DNA of 64,000 nucleotides from Cronobacter turicensis z3032. GTDB lineage: Bacteria > Pseudomonadota > Gammaproteobacteria > Enterobacterales > Enterobacteriaceae. Below, one piece after another: positions 61,788 to 64,000 of the stretch. Every line of letters begins with the position of its first letter. The stretch's first letter is position 1. The position numbers and the translations under genes are program-made. A model generated the notes under the pieces. It made no database searches and was not told where the DNA came from. It was given only the letters and a program-made list of their open reading frames with translations. Location: positions 62,001-126,000 of the forward strand of contig FN543093.2 of NCBI GenBank assembly GCA_000027065.2, given 5' to 3'.

Positions 61788-62176
61788 TGGATTCAGAAAT
61801 AGGTTTAACGCAAGAAGACTTTGTAGAGCTTGAAAAAAAATTCAACTGGAAGTTTCCGAAGACTTTTAAAGAATTTTACCTCAATAACAACGGAGGTGAG
61901 CTAGCGGATGAATATGCTGATAATGATTTTTTACTAAGTGGTTTTATTCCTTTCAAATATGGTTCTGCTCCAATAGAAAGAACCTATAAGGATTTGGTTG
62001 ATGATTTTCCAGAGCTGAAAGATTTTGTTCCCTTTGCTGATGACCAGGGCGGCAACTGTTTCCTCATTTCAATGCGCAAAAAGGATTACGGGAAAGTATA
62101 TATATGGTTAATGGATGAAAAAGAGTTGGCATTCGTTATTGATTCATTTGATGCCTTAATTAATGAAATAGAGTAA
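61772..62176 (+). CDS. SMI1/KNR4-family (SUKH) immunity protein
   Basis: The 134-residue product has the SMI1/KNR4 pattern: F-V-E-L-E-K-K-F-N-W-K-F-P-K-T-F-K-E-F-Y-L, N-N-G-G, L-S-G-F-I-P-F, and a final V-I-D-S-F-D-A-L-I. This family is widespread as immunity to HNH/WHH-type and other nuclease toxins. Its ATG at 61772 overlaps the end of the displaced rhs tip and has AAAGGAA ahead. It may still be expressed and protect against siblings that carry the active tip. Confidence 0.85.
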   Translation: MQHIIVDSEIGLTQEDFVELEKKFNWKFPKTFKEFYLNNNGGELADEYADNDFLLSGFIPFKYGSAPIERTYKDLVDDFPELKDFVPFADDQGGNCFLISMRKKDYGKVYIWLMDEKELAFVIDSFDALINEIE

Positions 62177-62183
62177 TCGACCT

Positions 62184-62209
62184 AGCCTAGGTGTAATCAT
62201 GCCTAGGCT
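62184..62209 (+). terminator. Hairpin after the SMI1/KNR4 gene
   Basis: AGCCTAGG (62184-62191) pairs exactly with CCTAGGCT (62202-62209) around a 10-base loop, directly after the immunity gene stop, followed by TGTCT. It is a plausible terminator with a poor T-run. Confidence 0.55.
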
Positions 62210-62331
62210 TGTCTACATAGTTCCTTATAATTAAGTATGTTAGTTATATGAGCTCAATATATATTAAAGTAAAATCCCGTTGAGCTGTATTGCAGACTAA
62301 TAAACCAGCACGCAGTCGGCCCATTAACCAC

Positions 62332-62364
62332 TTTTGGGGCTTGATAAAGCTATTTAGCCCAAAA
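62332..62364 (+). other. Inverted repeat just before displaced rhs cassette 2
   Basis: TTTTGGGGCT (62332-62341) and AGCCCAAAA (62356-62364) pair with one bulged G across a 14-base spacer, 34 bases before rhs homology resumes at about 62398. It could be a terminator or the end of a lost mobile element; no transposase is visible, so the nature is open. Confidence 0.35.
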
Positions 62365-62397
62365 TGTACTTCTAAATAGGTCATCATCATTCTGATT

Positions 62398-63009
62398 GCA
62401 CCCGGTGTTCGCGTTCCCGGTGAAGGAAGTGCTGCCGGACGGCGCCGCCTGGCAGTATGAATACAACCCGCGCGGCGATGTGGTGGCGCTCACCGACCCG
62501 GCGGGACACCTGACGCGCCTGCGCTACGACCGCTTCGGCCGTCTGACGACGCTGGTGAACCCGAACCGCGAAAGCTGGCGGTTTGAGTATGACGCCGCAG
62601 GCCGCCTGACGGGCCAGCGGGACTACGCGGGCCGCCTGACGGAATACCGCCATGACGCGCTGGGCCAGGTGACGGAGGTGATCCGCCATCCGCTGCCGGG
62701 CAGCCCGGACGCGCCGCTGGTAACCGCGTTTGAATATGACGTGCTGGGGCGTCTCACCGCCCGGGAAACTGCAGAGCACCGCACCGAGTACCGCCACGAC
62801 ACGCTGTCGCTGGAAATCCGCCGCGCCACGCGCGCCGAATGGCGGCAGGCGCTGCTCACACCGAACCCAACGGCCTGCCGGAGCGGGTGACGGACGCAGA
62901 CGGCCAGACCGTCTGGCGCGGGCAGTTCAGCACCTGGGGCGAAACCGAACGCGAACTCAGCGTGCCGCAGTGGCAGGTGCCGCAGAACCTGCGCTTCCAG
63001 GGCCAGTAA
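62398..63009 (+). pseudogene. Displaced rhs cassette 2, tip lost, two internal deletions
   Basis: Rhs3-like sequence starts at about 62398 (equivalent to rhs3 ~56713) and ends at 63008 (equivalent to 58664). Two deletions relative to rhs3 can be read. The first joins at CCGACCCG (ending at 62500) and removes 378 bp in frame, equal to 126 codons of YD repeats. The second, between 62856 and 62857, removes rhs3 57546-58512 (967 bp) and shifts the frame, giving a stop at 62888-62890. The remaining core ends after L-R-F-Q-G-Q at a TAA, so neither the DPxGL motif nor a toxin tip remains. It is non-functional. Confidence 0.8.
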
Positions 63010-63058
63010 ACCGTTCCCGGATAAACTAAAATTAAAGTTGAATAATAAGGTAGCTGAA

Positions 63059-63661
63059 ATGACATTGAAAAATATTTTAAGCGAGTTATCTGATAAAAAT
63101 TTAGCAATAAAAAATGCTATAAGCCTTTTGCCATCCAAGAGTATTAAGACTGACAAGACTATCGTTGAGACGCTAACAAAATTAGCTTACTATTTGTTTA
63201 TTGCTGAGAAAGAGCACGAGGCGATGGTAATTTGTGATGAATTAGCAAATATAAAATTTAATAATGACTATGATTACTGGGCTTGGGTTGAATATGTTTT
63301 ATGTTTACGCATAGAGCTAAGCTTGAAGCTTATAAATCCCGAAAAGAAAGAAATATCAATAACTATCATAAAAGAAGCTCTGGATTCAGGTGAAGGGTTG
63401 GTGAAAAAAATTAGAAATCAGGTTCATAAGCGATTTATGAACGGTGAGGAATTTAGTATAAATGAAGTCGAGAGTAAGAATTATGACGCGGAATTTGAAG
63501 CAAGAATGATTTGTCTGATGAAATTACTCAAGGCAAAAGCCTTCGGTGGTTCAGATTTTTTTAATCCCAACTTCGTTAATGCAGAGGTCAAAAAGAATTT
63601 AAAAATATTAAAGGCAATGCTAAGTGATCTTGATAGGAATGAACTCATCCCATTTACGTGA
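63059..63661 (+). CDS. Candidate orphan immunity protein after cassette 2
   Basis: From the ATG at 63059 (AAGG at 63047-63050) the product has 200 residues; an upstream TTG at 63038 is less likely. It is AT-rich and cytoplasmic, with a helical look: L-A-Y-Y-L-F-I-A-E-K-E-H-E-A and Y-D-Y-W-A-W-V-E-Y-V-L. I recognise no family with certainty. It directly follows the broken rhs core whose tip is missing, so it was probably the immunity gene of that lost tip and now stands alone. Confidence 0.6.
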   Translation: MTLKNILSELSDKNLAIKNAISLLPSKSIKTDKTIVETLTKLAYYLFIAEKEHEAMVICDELANIKFNNDYDYWAWVEYVLCLRIELSLKLINPEKKEISITIIKEALDSGEGLVKKIRNQVHKRFMNGEEFSINEVESKNYDAEFEARMICLMKLLKAKAFGGSDFFNPNFVNAEVKKNLKILKAMLSDLDRNELIPFT

Positions 63662-64000
63662 TGTATGGGGTTATATAAGTTACTTTTCTCTTGTTGTCTT
63701 AATGATTGAGCTTACGTCTTCGGCCAGCTTGATTTCATTAAGTAAAACTTAACCTTATAAGAAAAGTTTCTGCAATTTAATGATTGATATTTAAAATGGG
63801 CTTAAGCCATTTAAATGTAACTTTTGGTTGAAAAGTGTTGGTTGTAATGCTCAATTTTGGTGAGTATTATCTGAGGCGGTAGTGCATATTACTGGATTTT
63901 TTAAGAAATAGTAACCATAGAGAGCCGCTGTCTGTGCTCATAGCTATTGTTAACATTATTATTTCTACAGTGTAAAAGGAATATCACGACACATAACATC
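63662..64000. other. 339-bp AT-rich end segment without a gene
   Basis: No coding frame that I can support is present. The region contains an imperfect 28-base palindrome (63789-63816) centred on CTTAAG, flanked by T-rich DNA. Another rhs remnant or a regulatory region of the next gene may begin beyond the window edge. Confidence 0.5.

Noticed and set aside
62177..62400. Insertion-sequence end next to the rhs remnants
   Set aside because: An inverted repeat is present, but there is no transposase frame, matching opposite end or target duplication visible, so no mobile element can be called.

Overview
This 64-kb window is a type VI secretion system (T6SS) locus with its effector island, from a gammaproteobacterium that is most likely in the Enterobacteriaceae. 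The GC-rich core, the gene set and the VgrG/Rhs/EagR architecture would fit Cronobacter or a close relative (Enterobacter, Franconibacter, Siccibacter). The sequence alone does not settle the genus. Every gene I can support lies on the + strand.

Core machine (1-26055). A partial SH3-like protein is cut by the left edge. It is followed by tssJ-tssK-tssL-tssM (membrane complex and baseplate connector), tagF, tssA, tssB-tssC (sheath), hcp flanked by small secreted Rap1a/Tai-type immunity genes, tagH (FHA), a PP2C phosphatase, an unrecognised exported protein, a SciE/ImpE protein, tssE-tssF-tssG (baseplate), tssH/clpV and a PpkA-type Ser/Thr kinase. This set covers tssA to tssH and tssJ to tssM; the spike genes follow. 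The kinase, FHA and phosphatase genes suggest post-translational control by threonine phosphorylation, with TagF as a possible brake.

Effector island (26179-64000). Three vgrG genes share almost identical first ~1.5 kb and each heads a cargo cluster. Cluster 1: a GHSLGG lipase with an ankyrin lipoprotein, then VgrG1 (C-terminal HExxH peptidase-like extension), a secreted candidate immunity protein, an EagR chaperone, and PAAR-Rhs1 with a DUF3990-like ADP-ribosyltransferase tip, followed by AT-rich small genes. Cluster 2: VgrG2, a DUF2169 adaptor, a DUF4150(PAAR-like)-lipase fusion, an ankyrin protein, Rhs2 (no PAAR, unknown tip), candidate immunity genes and two exported proteins. Cluster 3: VgrG3, EagR, PAAR-Rhs3 with a PD-(D/E)XK-like nuclease tip and a candidate immunity gene. 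After these come two displaced rhs cassettes, both broken copies of Rhs3 core sequence: one ends in a WHH-type nuclease tip plus a SMI1/KNR4 immunity gene, the other has lost its tip and precedes an unknown gene.

Rhs cores, VgrGs and structural genes are GC-rich. Toxin tips and immunity genes are visibly AT-rich, as expected when variable ends are exchanged by recombination against conserved core sequence. The most interesting points are the two homologous lipase/ankyrin modules fitted with different delivery domains, the Tai4-like immunity array with no adjacent amidase, the VgrG peptidase extension with a second orphan homologue of its putative immunity protein, and the decaying rhs cassettes whose deletion junctions can be read base by base.
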